Assembly (NCBI RefSeq): GCF_000189255.1
Contig: NZ_AEVS01000072.1
Span: 1-64,000, forward strand
DNA length: 64,000 bases
Direction of reading: 5' to 3'
Source of the DNA: Vibrio brasiliensis LMG 20546
GTDB taxonomy: Bacteria > Pseudomonadota > Gammaproteobacteria > Enterobacterales > Vibrionaceae
Shown: positions 46,929-57,040 of the stretch, piece after piece
Position numbering within the stretch: the stretch's first letter is position 1
Layout: each line of letters opens with the position of its first letter
Position numbers and translations under genes: made by a program
Notes under the pieces: model-generated
Seen by the model: the letters and a program-made list of their open reading frames with translations, nothing else
Database searches by the model: none
Told to the model about the DNA's origin: nothing

Positions 46929-47696
46929 ATGGCATCTAAACAGCGAGCAGTTTCTCGCTTAATCGCCCAGGCAGGGCAAATGTTACTCGCGCATGGCGCT
47001 GAGAGCACGTTAGTTGGCGACCTTATGCGTCGCTTCGGTTTGGCGGCAGGTATGGATGAAGTCGAAGTGTCGCTGTCAGCCAGTTCTCTGGTAGTCACTA
47101 CTGTCTATCAAGAGCACTGCATTACGACAGCTCGCCGCTGTCCGGATCGTGGTATCAATATGTGGGCTGTTACCCAAGTGCAGCGCATCTGCATCATGCT
47201 CGAACGAGGTATCATCGATTACCCGCTGGCACAGAAGAAGCTCGATAAAATCAGTCCTGAGCGTTATAACCGCTGGTTAGTAGTGTTTATGATAGGCCTG
47301 TCATGTGCTGCATTCAGTCATTTAGCTGGAGGAGATTGGGTCGTTTTTGCTATGACTTTTCTTGCTTCTTCTGTTGGGATGGTCGTACGTCAAGAGATTG
47401 GTCATCGCCATTTCAATCCATTAATGAACTTTACTGCCACTGCTTTTGTGACCACGGTGATTTCTGCTCAAGCGGTTATTTATCAGCTCGGTAACTCTCC
47501 CTCACTTGTTATGGCGTCTTCAGTTTTGATGCTTGTTCCAGGTTTCCCTTTGATCAACTCAGTTGCAGATATGCTAAAGGGCTATATCAATATGGGAATT
47601 GCTCGCTTTGTGATGGCCAGTTTACTTACCTTGGCTACTAGCTTGGGGATTGTTGCTGCAATGAGCTTAGTGGGCGTATGGGGGTGGGTTGTATGA
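46929..47696 (+). CDS. yjjP: YjjP, N-terminal half of a split ThrE-type exporter
   Basis: The 255-residue protein matches the ThrE N-terminal module: a cytoplasmic region (LLAHGAESTLVGDLMRRFG, then a CITTARRCPDRGIN loop) followed by about five membrane helices. In Corynebacterium ThrE exports threonine and serine as one chain. In many proteobacteria the two halves are separate genes, yjjP and yjjB, and together form a putative succinate or amino-acid exporter. The stop codon overlaps the yjjB start. The substrate here is not known. Confidence 0.87.
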   Translation: MASKQRAVSRLIAQAGQMLLAHGAESTLVGDLMRRFGLAAGMDEVEVSLSASSLVVTTVYQEHCITTARRCPDRGINMWAVTQVQRICIMLERGIIDYPLAQKKLDKISPERYNRWLVVFMIGLSCAAFSHLAGGDWVVFAMTFLASSVGMVVRQEIGHRHFNPLMNFTATAFVTTVISAQAVIYQLGNSPSLVMASSVLMLVPGFPLINSVADMLKGYINMGIARFVMASLLTLATSLGIVAAMSLVGVWGWVV

Positions 47697-48166
47697 TCTC
47701 TTTCGATCTTATACTTGGCTTGCTAAACGATATGTTGTTTGCTGCGATCCCAGCTGTTGGATTTGCTCTGGTATTTAATGTGCCGCAAAAAGCTTTGGTG
47801 TACTGCGCTCTGGGTGGAGCGATCGGCCACGGCTCTCGCTATCTAATGATGCATTATGGGATTCCGATCGAGTGGGCGACATTTTTCGCCGCTATGCTGG
47901 TGAGCATGGTTGGTATTCATTGGTCTGCAAGGTTTCTAGCGCATCCAAAAGTATTCACAGTAGCGGCATTGATTCCTATGGTGCCAGGTGTATTTGCCTT
48001 TAAAGCGATGATCGCTTTAGTGGAACTTAATCATCGCGGCTATTCACCTGAGCTGGTAGCCATGTTGATGGAAAATTTCCTTAAGGCAATGTTTATTATT
48101 GCAGGATTAGCAGTTGGCTTAGCTATGCCTGGATTGCTATTCTATCGCCGAAAACCGATCGTTTAG
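47693..48166 (+). CDS. yjjB: YjjB, C-terminal half of a split ThrE-type exporter
   Basis: The 157-residue protein has about four to five membrane helices and the conserved GGAIGHGSRYLMMHYG and PMVPGVFAFKAM segments of the ThrE C-terminal module. The start ATG at 47693 overlaps the yjjP stop codon (ATGA), showing translational coupling and equal production. It probably functions only together with YjjP. It is followed by folA after 20 bases. Confidence 0.87.
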   Translation: MISFDLILGLLNDMLFAAIPAVGFALVFNVPQKALVYCALGGAIGHGSRYLMMHYGIPIEWATFFAAMLVSMVGIHWSARFLAHPKVFTVAALIPMVPGVFAFKAMIALVELNHRGYSPELVAMLMENFLKAMFIIAGLAVGLAMPGLLFYRRKPIV

Positions 48167-48186
48167 GTGTACAGGAGAGTTATAGA

Positions 48187-48666
48187 ATGATCATTAGTAT
48201 GATTGCCGCGATGGCAAACGACCGCATCATAGGTAAAGATAATCAGATGCCTTGGCACCTTCCCGCTGACTTCGCGTGGTTCAAGCGTTGTACGATGGGC
48301 AAGCCAGTGGTGATGGGGCGTAAAACTTATGAATCTATCGGCCGCCCTTTACCTGGTAGAGCAAATATAGTGATCAGCCGCGATGCTTCTCTTGTTATTG
48401 AAGGTGTAACGACGGTGACTTCTATTGAAGAAGCACTCTCTGCCGCAGGCGATGTCGAAGAAGTTATGATCATTGGTGGTGGTACTATCTATCAAGCCTG
48501 TCTAGCAAAAGCACATAAGCTGTATGTGACGCATATTGACGCCCAAGTGGACGGTGATACCCAGTTCCCTGCCTGGAGTAGTGAGTTTAAAGAGGTTCAT
48601 TGTGAAACTTATCAGGCCGATGAAAAGAACGCTTATGATATGCGTTTCGTGGTTTTAGAAAGATAG
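48187..48666 (+). CDS. folA: Dihydrofolate reductase
   Basis: FolA reduces dihydrofolate to tetrahydrofolate with NADPH. The 159-residue protein has MIAAMANDRIIGKDNQMPWHLPAD (substrate and Met20 loop), VMGRKTYESIG and IIGGGTIY. It is the chromosomal type, not an acquired trimethoprim-resistant dfrA. It is the last gene of yjjP-yjjB-folA and is followed by the repeat array. Confidence 0.97.
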   Translation: MIISMIAAMANDRIIGKDNQMPWHLPADFAWFKRCTMGKPVVMGRKTYESIGRPLPGRANIVISRDASLVIEGVTTVTSIEEALSAAGDVEEVMIIGGGTIYQACLAKAHKLYVTHIDAQVDGDTQFPAWSSEFKEVHCETYQADEKNAYDMRFVVLER

Positions 48667-48670
48667 TGAT

Positions 48671-48756
48671 GAGACTGGGCTCGCCCAGCTAGAACGCTTC
48701 TCTTCGAGATCGGGCTTCGCCCTGCGAGAATTTAGATCGGACTTCGTCCTTCGAGA
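48671..48756. repeat. Array of four 22-bp hairpin repeats (family shared with 12489-12596)
   Basis: Full units are at 48708-48729 and 48735-48756, joined by the same ATTTA linker and followed by the same GGTA as the array after pilU. A shortened unit is at 48692-48709. A diverged first unit (48671-48693) has the hairpin CTGGGCTCGCCCAG. Each full unit has a GGRCTTCGYCC core hairpin and a CGAGA end. Confidence 0.85.
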
Positions 48757-48822
48757 GGTAGTTTGTGATGAGTGAGTCTAAAGTTGTAGGCAGTGTTGGC
48801 TTCTATTTAATTATCTGAGTTT

Positions 48823-48856
48823 AAAAGAAAAGGTTTGGCACATGGCGTCAAACCTT
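48823..48856 (-). terminator. Terminator of the apaH operon (minus strand)
   Basis: AAGGTTTG and CAAACCTT form an 8-bp stem, extended inside by weaker pairs. On the minus strand TTTTCTTTT follows. It lies just beyond the tandem repeat, as in the ruvX region. Confidence 0.78.
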
Positions 48857-48862
48857 AAAAAT

Positions 48863-48897
48863 TTACTCGTTACTCGTTACTCGTTACTCGTTACTCG
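48863..48897. repeat. 7-bp tandem repeat, (TTACTCG) x 5, at the end of apaH
   Basis: Five perfect copies of TTACTCG (CGAGTAA on the minus strand). The last two overlap the apaH coding end and supply its final codons and TAA. It has the same period and the same position as the repeat behind ruvX. Confidence 0.95.
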
Positions 48898-49699
48898 CTA
48901 ACGCTTCTTGCGTAAAGAACCGCTGATCTTCCCAGCGTAACATGGTTAGCTTTCCGCCCCAGACACATCCCGTATCCAAGCCAATGACCTCTTCTCCTTC
49001 ATATCCCTCTAGAGCTGCCCAGTGACCAAATAGTACTGTTTTCTCTAGTTTGGTTCTCTGTTTCACTTTGAACCAAGGGGTTAATGTCGAGTCTGTGACT
49101 TGCTTGGGAGGCAGCTTACACTCCATGTCCAGACGAGCTTCTGAATCGCAGAAACGCATACGGGTGAAAGCATTAATGGTATAACGGTAGCGCTCGATAC
49201 CCTCAAGAGAATCAGACCATAGGTCAGGTTGATTGGAGTACATATTCTCGATAAGCCAGGGCCAGTTATCACCACGCAAGATAGCTTCCACTTCCTGAGC
49301 TGCATGACGAGCTTGAGCCAGTGACCATTGCGGTGATATTCCCGCATGGCACATAACAAACTCATCATGTTCAGCGAGCAGAGGTTGATGGCGTAACCAA
49401 TCCAGCAATTGCTGTTTGTCCTCGGCAGCTAGGATTGGTGCTGTTTTATCTTTATTCTTAACTTTAAACAGTCCGAGTGAAACGGCGAGTAGGTGCAGGT
49501 CATGATTGCCGAGTACCACTTTAGCACTACAACCCAGAGAGCGGACAAATCGCAGCACTTCAAGAGATTGTGGGCCTCGAGCAACCAGATCTCCTGCTAA
49601 CCAGAGAGAGTCGTTTTTGCTATCGAAATTGACTTTATCGAGTAACAGTAGCAGTTCATCGAGGCAACCTTGTAGGTCACCGACAATATATGTCGCCAA
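48884..49699 (-). CDS. apaH: Bis(5'-nucleosyl)-tetraphosphatase, symmetrical
   Basis: ApaH splits Ap4A to two ADP and also removes Np4 caps from RNA 5' ends. The 271-residue metallophosphoesterase has GDLQGC, LAGDLVARGP and LGNHDLHLLA. FGHWAALEG and GLDTGCVWGG close the active site. It follows apaG by nine bases. The last residues, ending SNE, are written by the 7-bp tandem repeat and are not expected to be conserved. Confidence 0.96.
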   Translation of the reverse strand: MATYIVGDLQGCLDELLLLLDKVNFDSKNDSLWLAGDLVARGPQSLEVLRFVRSLGCSAKVVLGNHDLHLLAVSLGLFKVKNKDKTAPILAAEDKQQLLDWLRHQPLLAEHDEFVMCHAGISPQWSLAQARHAAQEVEAILRGDNWPWLIENMYSNQPDLWSDSLEGIERYRYTINAFTRMRFCDSEARLDMECKLPPKQVTDSTLTPWFKVKQRTKLEKTVLFGHWAALEGYEGEEVIGLDTGCVWGGKLTMLRWEDQRFFTQEALASNE

Positions 49700-49708
49700 A
49701 GTGATTTC

Positions 49709-50086
49709 CTAGTTTAAGATGTTTGGAATAGCCAGTCTGAAAGGTTCAATTTCAGCAATGAACTCCTGTCCACTGGAATCGTGCATTATGTATTGGCCCT
49801 GCATAACGCCGACAGGGGTTTCGATGACGGTACCACTGTTATACGTGTACTCGTCATTTGCAGCAATAACCGGTTGTTGACCTACTACACCTTCACCTTC
49901 AACGGTCATTTGTTTGCCGTTAGAGTCTGTAATTAACCAGCGTCGGGACATGAGTTGTACCTCTTGTTGGCTAAGGTTTTTGATAGTGATGATATAGGCA
50001 AAGACGTAGCGCTTTGCATCCGGATGAGATTGGTCGGGGATATATTTGGTGTGGACTTGGACTTTTATACAAGGGGCAGCTTCCAT
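49709..50086 (-). CDS. apaG: ApaG (CorD) protein
   Basis: The start at ATG 50086 follows AGGAG and gives 126 residues, as in E. coli; the longer frame is not conserved. The ApaG fold is a single fibronectin-like beta-sandwich, with [19 protein letters not shown] and VGVMQGQY as family signatures. It has been linked to Co2+ and Mg2+ efflux phenotypes, but the molecular role is unknown. It is the usual partner of apaH and rsmA. Confidence 0.95.
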   Translation of the reverse strand: MEAAPCIKVQVHTKYIPDQSHPDAKRYVFAYIITIKNLSQQEVQLMSRRWLITDSNGKQMTVEGEGVVGQQPVIAANDEYTYNSGTVIETPVGVMQGQYIMHDSSGQEFIAEIEPFRLAIPNILN

Positions 50087-50106
50087 ATTAACTCCTATGT
50101 AAAGTC

Positions 50107-50140
50107 GAAAGGTGATAAGCCAATGACCTATCACCTTTTA
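50107..50140. terminator. Hairpin between rsmA and apaG
   Basis: AAAGGTGATA and TATCACCTTT form a 10-bp stem with an 11-base loop. T tracts on both sides are short. It may reduce readthrough from rsmA into apaG. Confidence 0.45.
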
Positions 50141-50152
50141 TATTAGTCGAAA

Positions 50153-50959
50153 TTACTTGTGGTTAGCATCTAACCAGTTTGCCATTGCAACGAACTGCTC
50201 AAGAGTCAGGTTCTCTGGGCGCATTCCCGGATTAACTCCAAGCTCTTCTAGAGTTTCAGTGCTTAGTAACGCTTTGTAGCAGTTACGTACTGTTTTACGG
50301 CGTTGGTTGAAACCTTCACGGCAAACACGGTCTAACCATTTCAGGCTAGTCGCTGGGTGAGGAAGGTTCTCATAAGGTACGAGTCGGACTACTGCCGAAT
50401 CTACCTTAGGTGGCGGAACAAATGCGGTTGGTGGCACTTCTAGTACAGGAACGACTTTACAGAAGTACTGAGCCATTACGGTAAGGCGGCCGTAAGCTTT
50501 CGTGCCCGGACCTGCCGCCAAACGGTTTACCACCTCTTTTTGCAGCATAAAGTGCATGTCCTGAATATCTTTATGAAATTCAAATAGGTGGAACATTAAT
50601 GGTGTCGAGATGTTGTATGGCAGGTTACCAAAGATACGTAACTTGTTATTTGGCTTCACCAGTTGAGTAAAGTCAAAGCGCATCGCGTCACCTTCGTGAA
50701 TCGTCAGCTTATCACCGAGATCCGGGTGATTACGCAGACGTTCCGCAAGGTCACGGTCAAGTTCAATAACGGTAAACTTGTCGACTTCTTTACCAACAGG
50801 CTCAGTAATTGCGCCAAGACCAGGGCCGATCTCTACGAGATTCTGACCTGGTTTAGGGTTAATAGCAGAGACAATTCCATCAATGATGTATGGATCGTTA
50901 AGGAAGTTTTGACCAAAGCGTTTTCTCGCCTTGTGCCCTAAGTGGACATCGTTTCTCAT
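50153..50959 (-). CDS. rsmA: 16S rRNA (adenine-1518/1519-N6) dimethyltransferase
   Basis: RsmA (KsgA) dimethylates the two adjacent adenines in helix 45 of 16S rRNA. The 268-residue protein has the RFGQNFL start region, the SAM motif [10 protein letters not shown] and the catalytic NLPYNIS. Loss gives kasugamycin resistance in E. coli. It lies in the order surA-pdxA-rsmA-apaG-apaH, the same as in enterics. Confidence 0.97.
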   Translation of the reverse strand: MRNDVHLGHKARKRFGQNFLNDPYIIDGIVSAINPKPGQNLVEIGPGLGAITEPVGKEVDKFTVIELDRDLAERLRNHPDLGDKLTIHEGDAMRFDFTQLVKPNNKLRIFGNLPYNISTPLMFHLFEFHKDIQDMHFMLQKEVVNRLAAGPGTKAYGRLTVMAQYFCKVVPVLEVPPTAFVPPPKVDSAVVRLVPYENLPHPATSLKWLDRVCREGFNQRRKTVRNCYKALLSTETLEELGVNPGMRPENLTLEQFVAMANWLDANHK

Positions 50960-50971
50960 AGTATTCTCAAG

Positions 50972-51964
50972 TTAATTCGATTTCTTATCGACCAGCTCAA
51001 TTGCGTGAGCTAAAGCCGTTCGGAAGCTTCCTGTGTCCGCAATACCTGTCCCTGCAAGGTCAAGTGCGGTGCCGTGATCAACGGAGGTCCTGATAAATGG
51101 CAGGCCTAACGTGATATTCACTGAGCGGCCAAAACCTTTATATTTTAATACTGGAAGTACCTGATCATGGTACATCCCAAGTACTGCATCCGCTTCATCC
51201 AGATACTTTTCATTGAAAATGGTATCTGCTGGTAAAGGACCGATTAAGTCGAACCCTTTGCTCTGACGCAGTTTTTCTAATGTTGGAGTGATGGTTTCAA
51301 TCTCTTCTCTACCGAGACAGCCGTCTTCTCCCGCATGTGGATTTAGGCCACATACATAGATTTTAGGTGAGGTTATCGCAAACTTCTCAACCAGATCCTT
51401 ATGCAGGATATTGATGATCTGTTCTAGCCTTTCCTCAGTCACAGCCTTTGATACATAAGCTAATGGGATGTGTGTTGTCACTAACGCGACACGCAAACCT
51501 TCAGTCGCTAACATCATGACAACAAGTGGCGTGTTAGATTTCTCAGCAAAGAACTCTGTATGGCCACTAAATGCAACGCCAGCGCGGTTAATCACCCCCT
51601 TATGAACAGGGCCGGTGACAATAGCATCAAATTCGCCATTCATACAGCCTAATGCGGCTCTTTCTAGCGTTTTTAGCACGTAGTGACCATTCGCTTCATC
51701 CAATTGTCCAGCAGTCGCCGGATTGGTTAAAGGGATATGGTCAACAACCAATGAACCAGCTTGCTGAGCGGTAATTGGCAAGTCAGGTTGATAATCTATC
51801 AACTCAACATCAATGTTTAACTGTTTAGCACGCTCAGCCAACATTGCTTTATCTGCACAGACAACGATCTGGTGCGCCCAGCTCTCTTTCGATTGAGCGA
51901 GAACCAAATCAGGGCCAATTCCCGCTGGCTCACCAGCGGTGACTATAATGCGTTTAACGCTCAT
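50972..51964 (-). CDS. pdxA: 4-hydroxythreonine-4-phosphate dehydrogenase
   Basis: PdxA oxidises 4-phosphohydroxy-threonine in pyridoxal phosphate synthesis, the pathway that begins with Epd in this window. The 330-residue protein has [11 protein letters not shown], the metal ligands in FSGHTEFFA and [10 protein letters not shown], and [11 protein letters not shown]. Its start overlaps the end of surA by 11 bases, so translation is likely coupled. Confidence 0.96.
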   Translation of the reverse strand: MSVKRIIVTAGEPAGIGPDLVLAQSKESWAHQIVVCADKAMLAERAKQLNIDVELIDYQPDLPITAQQAGSLVVDHIPLTNPATAGQLDEANGHYVLKTLERAALGCMNGEFDAIVTGPVHKGVINRAGVAFSGHTEFFAEKSNTPLVVMMLATEGLRVALVTTHIPLAYVSKAVTEERLEQIINILHKDLVEKFAITSPKIYVCGLNPHAGEDGCLGREEIETITPTLEKLRQSKGFDLIGPLPADTIFNEKYLDEADAVLGMYHDQVLPVLKYKGFGRSVNITLGLPFIRTSVDHGTALDLAGTGIADTGSFRTALAHAIELVDKKSN

Positions 51965-53252
51965 CTTGACTGTCGTCCTGAATCACTTCTACGTAGGCAC
52001 TGGCACGGATTTCTTGTAACCATGCGCTAGCTTCTTCGTTGAACTTGCGGTTGAACAGAATACGGTAAGCTTTGTTCTTTAATGCTGAATCAGTGCGATC
52101 GACTTCGCGACGATCGAGCACTTCAACGATGTGCCAGCCGTGGACGGTTTTAAATGGTTCACTGATTTGGCCAACAGGCAGAGTATCTACCTGATGTTTA
52201 AATTCAGGAACATAGATTTCAGACGTCTGATAGCCTAATTCACCATCCTGAGCAGCAGAGCCTGGGTCCTGACTGTATTGTTGCGCCATTTCGGCAAAGG
52301 TCGCTTTACCTGACTTAATGCGTTGGGTTATCTCTTTAAGATCTTTCTGAACACCTTCATCACTTAAGATCACCGTTGGTTTAATCAGAATATGGCGTGC
52401 ATTAACTTCAGTTACCGCAACCGTTTCTAAACCTTTTACATCTTCGATTTTAAGGATGTGGAAGCCTACACCACTGCGGAATGGTCCAATAATGCTGCCT
52501 TTGTTTTGCAGATTGATCTGGTCCGCAAAGATCGTTGGCATCTCTTCTTTACGCATCCATCCCCAATCACCGCCTTGCAGTGCTTTAGGCCCTTTAGAGT
52601 AGGTGTAAGCCATAGTACTGAAGTCAGCACCCTCTTTTAGCTTTTCGACCAATTGCTGGGCTTGTTTTTCAATTGCCGATTTATCGTCACCATCGTTGAC
52701 ACGTAATTGAATGTGGCCAATTTTGTACTGCACTGTCGCATTGGTCTCTTTGGCTAAAATATTGGCCAGATTGTCCACTTCGGCAGGCAAAATATTAATG
52801 CGACGACGAACGAGAGCATTGCGCGCTTCGCTGGCTGCAATCTCTTTACGAACTTGTTCACGAAACTCTGCGTAGCTCAGACCTTCCTGAGCGATAGAAG
52901 CACTCAACTGTTCTACTGTTTGCTGATTGTTACGTGCGATCTCTTCGATTGCTTCGTTCAAACGGTTGTCATCAATACGTACACCAATACGCTGAGCTTC
53001 TTGCTGTTGAATGGTGTCAACAATCAGTTTCTCTGTGACTTGCTCTCTGAGTACTTGCTCAGAAGGTAAAGACTGACCACTCTTCTTGGCATTGGCTTTT
53101 AGTGTTTTTAACGAGGTATCAATATCGCTCTGTAGAACGACACCACTGTTGACGATGACCGCGATATTATCCAATGCTACTGGCTCTGCGTGTGCTGTAT
53201 TCAAAGTGCTGGTGGCACAGAGAGCAAGTAGCGCGTGTTTCCAAAATCTCAT
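51954..53252 (-). CDS. surA: Periplasmic chaperone and peptidyl-prolyl isomerase SurA
   Basis: SurA escorts outer-membrane proteins across the periplasm, including LptD. The 432-residue protein has a signal peptide ending AHA-EP, an N-terminal chaperone domain, and two parvulin-type PPIase domains (around [13 protein letters not shown] and [10 protein letters not shown]), then a C-terminal helix. It lies directly after lptD in the same operon, as in enterics. Confidence 0.96.
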   Translation of the reverse strand: MRFWKHALLALCATSTLNTAHAEPVALDNIAVIVNSGVVLQSDIDTSLKTLKANAKKSGQSLPSEQVLREQVTEKLIVDTIQQQEAQRIGVRIDDNRLNEAIEEIARNNQQTVEQLSASIAQEGLSYAEFREQVRKEIAASEARNALVRRRINILPAEVDNLANILAKETNATVQYKIGHIQLRVNDGDDKSAIEKQAQQLVEKLKEGADFSTMAYTYSKGPKALQGGDWGWMRKEEMPTIFADQINLQNKGSIIGPFRSGVGFHILKIEDVKGLETVAVTEVNARHILIKPTVILSDEGVQKDLKEITQRIKSGKATFAEMAQQYSQDPGSAAQDGELGYQTSEIYVPEFKHQVDTLPVGQISEPFKTVHGWHIVEVLDRREVDRTDSALKNKAYRILFNRKFNEEASAWLQEIRASAYVEVIQDDSQDER

Positions 53253-53276
53253 TCAAGAACCTATAAAAATATATTT

Positions 53277-53301
53277 AGCCTGCTGAGTTAGACAGCAGGC
53301 T
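53277..53301 (-). terminator. Hairpin between lptD and surA
   Basis: AGCCTGCTG and CAGCAGGCT form a 9-bp stem. The minus-strand tail is AT-rich but not a T run, so it may be a partial terminator or processing site within the operon. Confidence 0.4.
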
Positions 53302-53307
53302 ATTGAA

Positions 53308-55674
53308 TTAGTTGTTTAAGAAGAATGGGCGGCCGTAACCTAATGAGTTACCAGCACTATCTAGCCCTGCTAAACCAGAACCAGCACCGATTTTAGTACC
53401 AAAGCCTATGATACCGAAGTTAAGGCTGAAGTTGTTCTCGTAGTTCGGTGTCGCTGTAGTGGTATTGATATAATCGCCATTCCAACTCTGAAGCTGTTTA
53501 CTATAGGTAAAGCCAATGTACCAACAGTCTGAGGTGTAGTTAAGGCGAGCTAACCATTCCAACGCTTCATCTGTGGTTAGATCATAGAAGTATTGACCAC
53601 TGGCATTCCACTTAGGTGATATCTGATAACCAGCCAATAGGCCCGCCTGAGAAATGCCATCAACTGTAATACTGTCGATATTGAAATCAACGGTATTATC
53701 GATATAGTTCTTAGTTACGTAACGATAGTTACCCTGGATATAACCGCCATTAAAGCGATACTCAAGGGTACTGTTACCTAATTGCACTTCACTGGTGTCG
53801 ATATCGTATTGAATACCACCGTGGTAGAACAGGTAATCGTCATAGTTGAAGTCCATTTCTACAGCCCAAGCCGAAAAGTTGGATGGGGACTCCGAGGGTG
53901 AATCGACACGTTGCTTAGCATCAATATAAAGGATCTGACCGAACGAGATATTTAAACGCTCTTTCAGGGCATCATCAAAGAAACGGGTTGATGCACCGTA
54001 ACTAACCTGATTCGCAGAGGCAATCTCGTCAACACCACTGTATTTACGACTGCGGAACAAACCGTAGTAATCAGTCTGTAGTAGGGTGGTGTCGTATTTA
54101 GCAATATTGCTCTGGTCTTTCTTTGGTACGTACAGGTACTGAACCTGAGGTTCGAGAGTTTGTGTATAGTTATCGAAGATTGTCGTATCACGTTCCAACA
54201 CTACACCTGCATGAGTGCGGAATTCAGGAATCACACGAGAAACACTTTTTTCTAAGCCATAGTAAGGGTTATCGTTGCTACCATCTCCATCACTATCATT
54301 GAATGATGTATCAACACCATCTAGCTCTTGTTGGTAATATGTACCAAGCAGCCTTGCTTCCGTGGTCCAGGTACCCCAGGTAGTGCCAATTGGCACAGTT
54401 AAGCCCGGCTCTACATGGACGCGAGTCGCTGATGGTTTACCTTCCGCATCGGTATCGAAACGAGAAACGTGGCTGATCATATCAAAGTCTAGATAGCGCA
54501 TCAGTTCAGGCGCGTAATAGTTAAACTCCAACTGTGGCAGTAATCGGTATGGTAAGTTATTGCTGGTTGTTAATACTTGGAAATCTCTCGCTAATAAGGA
54601 CGCATCCCAGTTATCAGAACGGTAAGTCGCTTCCATTTCCTGGATTAACTGGCCGTCCTCTTTGTTACCAATGCTTGAGTCCAGATCGGTGAAATAACGA
54701 ATATCACTGACTTTGGAGTAGTCGGCAGTAAACTTCCAGTTTTCTTGATAGATACCACTATGCTCAAATTGGAAGCCCCAGCGGTCACCATACTCTGGAT
54801 ACTTTTTATCGTCTGGCAGGTATTCAGATTTTAGTGTGCTGTAACCGAAATCAGAGAGAAAACGAAGTTCACTGTTTAACTGAGTACCACGTTCCTGCAT
54901 GTACTTTAGTGTCGTTTCAAGGTCGTAGTTTGGCGCTAAGTTCCAGTAAATAGGAACTTCCATTTCGAAGCCGTCACTTGAACCGTACGAGACAGTCGGA
55001 TAGAGGAAACCCGTTTTACGTGTATCACCGATTGGTACCGTCAGGAAGGGCAGATAAAACACTGGTACATTGACGATTTCAAAGCGTGGATTGTAGAAGG
55101 TTGCTTCTTCTTCGTTCTGATCAATATCTATGCTTGAAGCACGCATACGCCATGAACTATCGCCTTCAGGGCATGAAGTGATGGTGCCGTCTTCAATCTC
55201 GTAGACAGCTTTGCCGGTTTTAGCCACATAAACAGCTTCACCACGACCAGGTTCACACAGGAACTGGTAGTTGGTGTTCTCTAACGTCACTTCCTCTGTG
55301 GTGAGGTTGTTGGTCGCTTTGTCAGAAATTGTTTTGACTTCGCCATCGCTAAAGGTAACGTTACCTTCAGCAACAACAATATTATCTTGCTGATGCAGGG
55401 TTACGTTGTCTGCCTGCATGCGTTTTTTACCCTGTACCACCACAACATTACCGCGGTAGGTTGCTTTATCACCGTTTATGGCTTCTAAGCTGTCCGCTTC
55501 TACATTAACGGGTAGTTGATTTGGGTTATCTGGCTCAGGTTCGTTGATCAAACATTGATCTATAGCGGGCAGTTCCTGCACACTATCGTCTAACATAGTT
55601 TCTGCTTGAGTCTGAGGCACTACAAAAGCAGCACTGATTGAAGCGGCTAACAAGGTGCGTGGAAAACGTAACAT
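53308..55674 (-). CDS. lptD: LPS-assembly protein LptD
   Basis: LptD is the essential 26-strand barrel that inserts lipopolysaccharide into the outer leaflet. The 788-residue protein has a signal peptide ending TQA-ET, an N-terminal LptA-like domain ([20 protein letters not shown], then [12 protein letters not shown]) and a long barrel with alternating aromatic strands. Cysteines near the start ([14 protein letters not shown]) and a lone C-terminal Cys (SDCWYIG) can form the required interdomain disulfide; E. coli LptD has an adjacent Cys pair at the latter position. It heads the lptD-surA-pdxA-rsmA-apaGH operon, divergent from djlA. Confidence 0.95.
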   Translation of the reverse strand: MLRFPRTLLAASISAAFVVPQTQAETMLDDSVQELPAIDQCLINEPEPDNPNQLPVNVEADSLEAINGDKATYRGNVVVVQGKKRMQADNVTLHQQDNIVVAEGNVTFSDGEVKTISDKATNNLTTEEVTLENTNYQFLCEPGRGEAVYVAKTGKAVYEIEDGTITSCPEGDSSWRMRASSIDIDQNEEEATFYNPRFEIVNVPVFYLPFLTVPIGDTRKTGFLYPTVSYGSSDGFEMEVPIYWNLAPNYDLETTLKYMQERGTQLNSELRFLSDFGYSTLKSEYLPDDKKYPEYGDRWGFQFEHSGIYQENWKFTADYSKVSDIRYFTDLDSSIGNKEDGQLIQEMEATYRSDNWDASLLARDFQVLTTSNNLPYRLLPQLEFNYYAPELMRYLDFDMISHVSRFDTDAEGKPSATRVHVEPGLTVPIGTTWGTWTTEARLLGTYYQQELDGVDTSFNDSDGDGSNDNPYYGLEKSVSRVIPEFRTHAGVVLERDTTIFDNYTQTLEPQVQYLYVPKKDQSNIAKYDTTLLQTDYYGLFRSRKYSGVDEIASANQVSYGASTRFFDDALKERLNISFGQILYIDAKQRVDSPSESPSNFSAWAVEMDFNYDDYLFYHGGIQYDIDTSEVQLGNSTLEYRFNGGYIQGNYRYVTKNYIDNTVDFNIDSITVDGISQAGLLAGYQISPKWNASGQYFYDLTTDEALEWLARLNYTSDCWYIGFTYSKQLQSWNGDYINTTTATPNYENNFSLNFGIIGFGTKIGAGSGLAGLDSAGNSLGYGRPFFLNN

Positions 55675-55822
55675 CGAGTTTTACTATCCTGTTGAACTTG
55701 ATATATCCGGTGAATAGGTGACCGAATGTAAAATAAAACGGTCCTTATAATAAAGTAATTTACAGCTTACGGCACTATCAGACCGCTTCGTGAAGAAAAA
55801 ATTCAGAGATTGAGAGCACATA

Positions 55823-56677
55823 ATGCATATTTTCGGCAAAATTCTCGGCACATTTTTTGGTTTCTTGTTTGGAGGAGCCTTTGGTGCAGTATTCGGTTTA
55901 TTTTTAGGGCACCAATTCGATAAAGCCCGACGTCTGCGCCAGGCAGGTTTCAATAGTGGCTTTGGCAGCGGTCCAAGTCAGGCTGAGCGCCAGGAAGAGT
56001 TCTTTAAAGCTGCTTTTGCGGTTATGGGTCATGTTGCTAAGGCGAAAGGGCAGGTGACGCGTGAAGAGATTCAACTTGCCAGCACTATGATGGATAGAAT
56101 GAGTTTGCATGGTGAACAACGTAAAGCGGCTCAGGATGCATTCCGTGAAGGTAAAGAGAGCGACTTCCCGCTAGAAACGGTATTAGAGCGTGTGCGCATT
56201 TCTGCTGGTGGACGTTTCGACTTAATGCAGTTCTTTCTTGAGCTACAGATCTCTGCAGCCTTTGCCGATGGAGATGTTCACCCAAGTGAGCGTAATGTTT
56301 TACATAAGATAGCACGTGGACTGGGCTTTTCATCTGAACAGCTAGAGCAGCGTTTACGCATGCAAGAAGCAGCATTCCGATTCCAACAGGGTGGTTTTGG
56401 CGGTCAGGGCGGTGGCAGTTATTCTAACCAGTCAGGCGGCAATTGGCAGCAGGCATCAACAGCGGATCAATTGAGTGATGCCTATAAACTGCTAGGTGTT
56501 GATAGTAGTGCCGATGCGAAGAGCGTTAAGCGTGCTTATCGTAAGCTTATGAATGAACATCACCCAGATAAGCTGATGGCAAAAGGCTTGCCTCCAGAGA
56601 TGATGAATGTTGCTAAAGAGAAAGCTCAAGAGATACAGAATGCTTACGACTTAATTAAGAAAGCAAAAGGTTTCTAG
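55823..56677 (+). CDS. djlA: Membrane-anchored DnaJ-like co-chaperone DjlA
   Basis: DjlA is a type III inner-membrane protein that stimulates DnaK. The 284-residue protein has a glycine-rich N-terminal transmembrane segment (FFGFLFGGAFGAVFGLFLGH), a TerB-like central domain, a Gly/Ser/Gln-rich linker near residue 190 and a C-terminal J domain with HPD in NEHHPDKLM. The first helix resembles the dimerising TM of E. coli DjlA. It is divergent from lptD. Confidence 0.95.
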   Translation: MHIFGKILGTFFGFLFGGAFGAVFGLFLGHQFDKARRLRQAGFNSGFGSGPSQAERQEEFFKAAFAVMGHVAKAKGQVTREEIQLASTMMDRMSLHGEQRKAAQDAFREGKESDFPLETVLERVRISAGGRFDLMQFFLELQISAAFADGDVHPSERNVLHKIARGLGFSSEQLEQRLRMQEAAFRFQQGGFGGQGGGSYSNQSGGNWQQASTADQLSDAYKLLGVDSSADAKSVKRAYRKLMNEHHPDKLMAKGLPPEMMNVAKEKAQEIQNAYDLIKKAKGF

Positions 56678-56705
56678 TTGAGTCGAACATAATTGCTGGC
56701 AATGA

Positions 56706-56742
56706 TAAAGGCCTGAAAGCGTCATCGCTCTCAGGCCTTTTG
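56706..56742 (+). terminator. Terminator of djlA
   Basis: AAAGGCCTGA and TCAGGCCTTT form a 10-bp stem with an inner AGCG/CGCT pairing, then TTTT. Confidence 0.75.
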
Positions 56743-56769
56743 CTATTTAGCCCAGCTGCCACCCAGAAC

Positions 56770-56806
56770 GAAAAAAGCCTGATGAATTTCTTCATCAGGC
56801 TTTTCG
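56770..56806 (-). terminator. Terminator of tRNA-Ile2 (minus strand)
   Basis: AAGCCTGATGAA and TTCATCAGGCTT form a 12-bp stem with a 4-base loop. On the minus strand TTTTTTCG follows. Confidence 0.8.
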
Positions 56807-56810
56807 AATA

Positions 56811-56886
56811 TGGTGGCCCCTCGCAGACTTGAACTGCGGACCAATCGATTATGAGTCGACTGCTCTAACCACTGAGCTAAGGGGCC
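56811..56886 (-). tRNA. tRNA-Ile2 (CAT, lysidine-modified)
   Basis: On the minus strand the 76-base gene reads GGCCCCTTAGCTCAGTGG at the 5' end and GAGGGGCCACCA at the 3' end, with CCA encoded. The anticodon is CAT. The GGCCCC acceptor and T-arm match the minor isoleucine tRNA, whose C34 is changed to lysidine by TilS so that it reads AUA, rather than elongator or initiator tRNA-Met. Confidence 0.93.
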
Positions 56887-56982
56887 ATATAGGGCAATGA
56901 TTATAGGGGATGAGGATCTAGCTGTCTAGCCAGTAAGAGGGATAAATGCGCTTAGTTTTTATCCACTTAAATCATTAAGATA

Positions 56983-57011
56983 TAAAAAAGGTGAGCTTTA
57001 GCCCACCTTTT
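56983..57011 (-). terminator. Terminator of the rpsU-dnaG-rpoD operon
   Basis: AAGGTG and CACCTT with inner GC pairs form a stem after the rpoD stop codon. On the minus strand a run of T follows. Confidence 0.75.
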
Positions 57012-57040
57012 AACCGATTGTAGCAAAAATACGAATTTAC

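Noticed and set aside
48187-48666. Acquired trimethoprim-resistance dfrA gene
   Set aside because: Sequence and length are those of chromosomal FolA, with no cassette site or integron near it.
56811-56886. Elongator tRNA-Met
   Set aside because: Although the anticodon is CAT, the GGCCCC acceptor arm and body match tRNA-Ile2.
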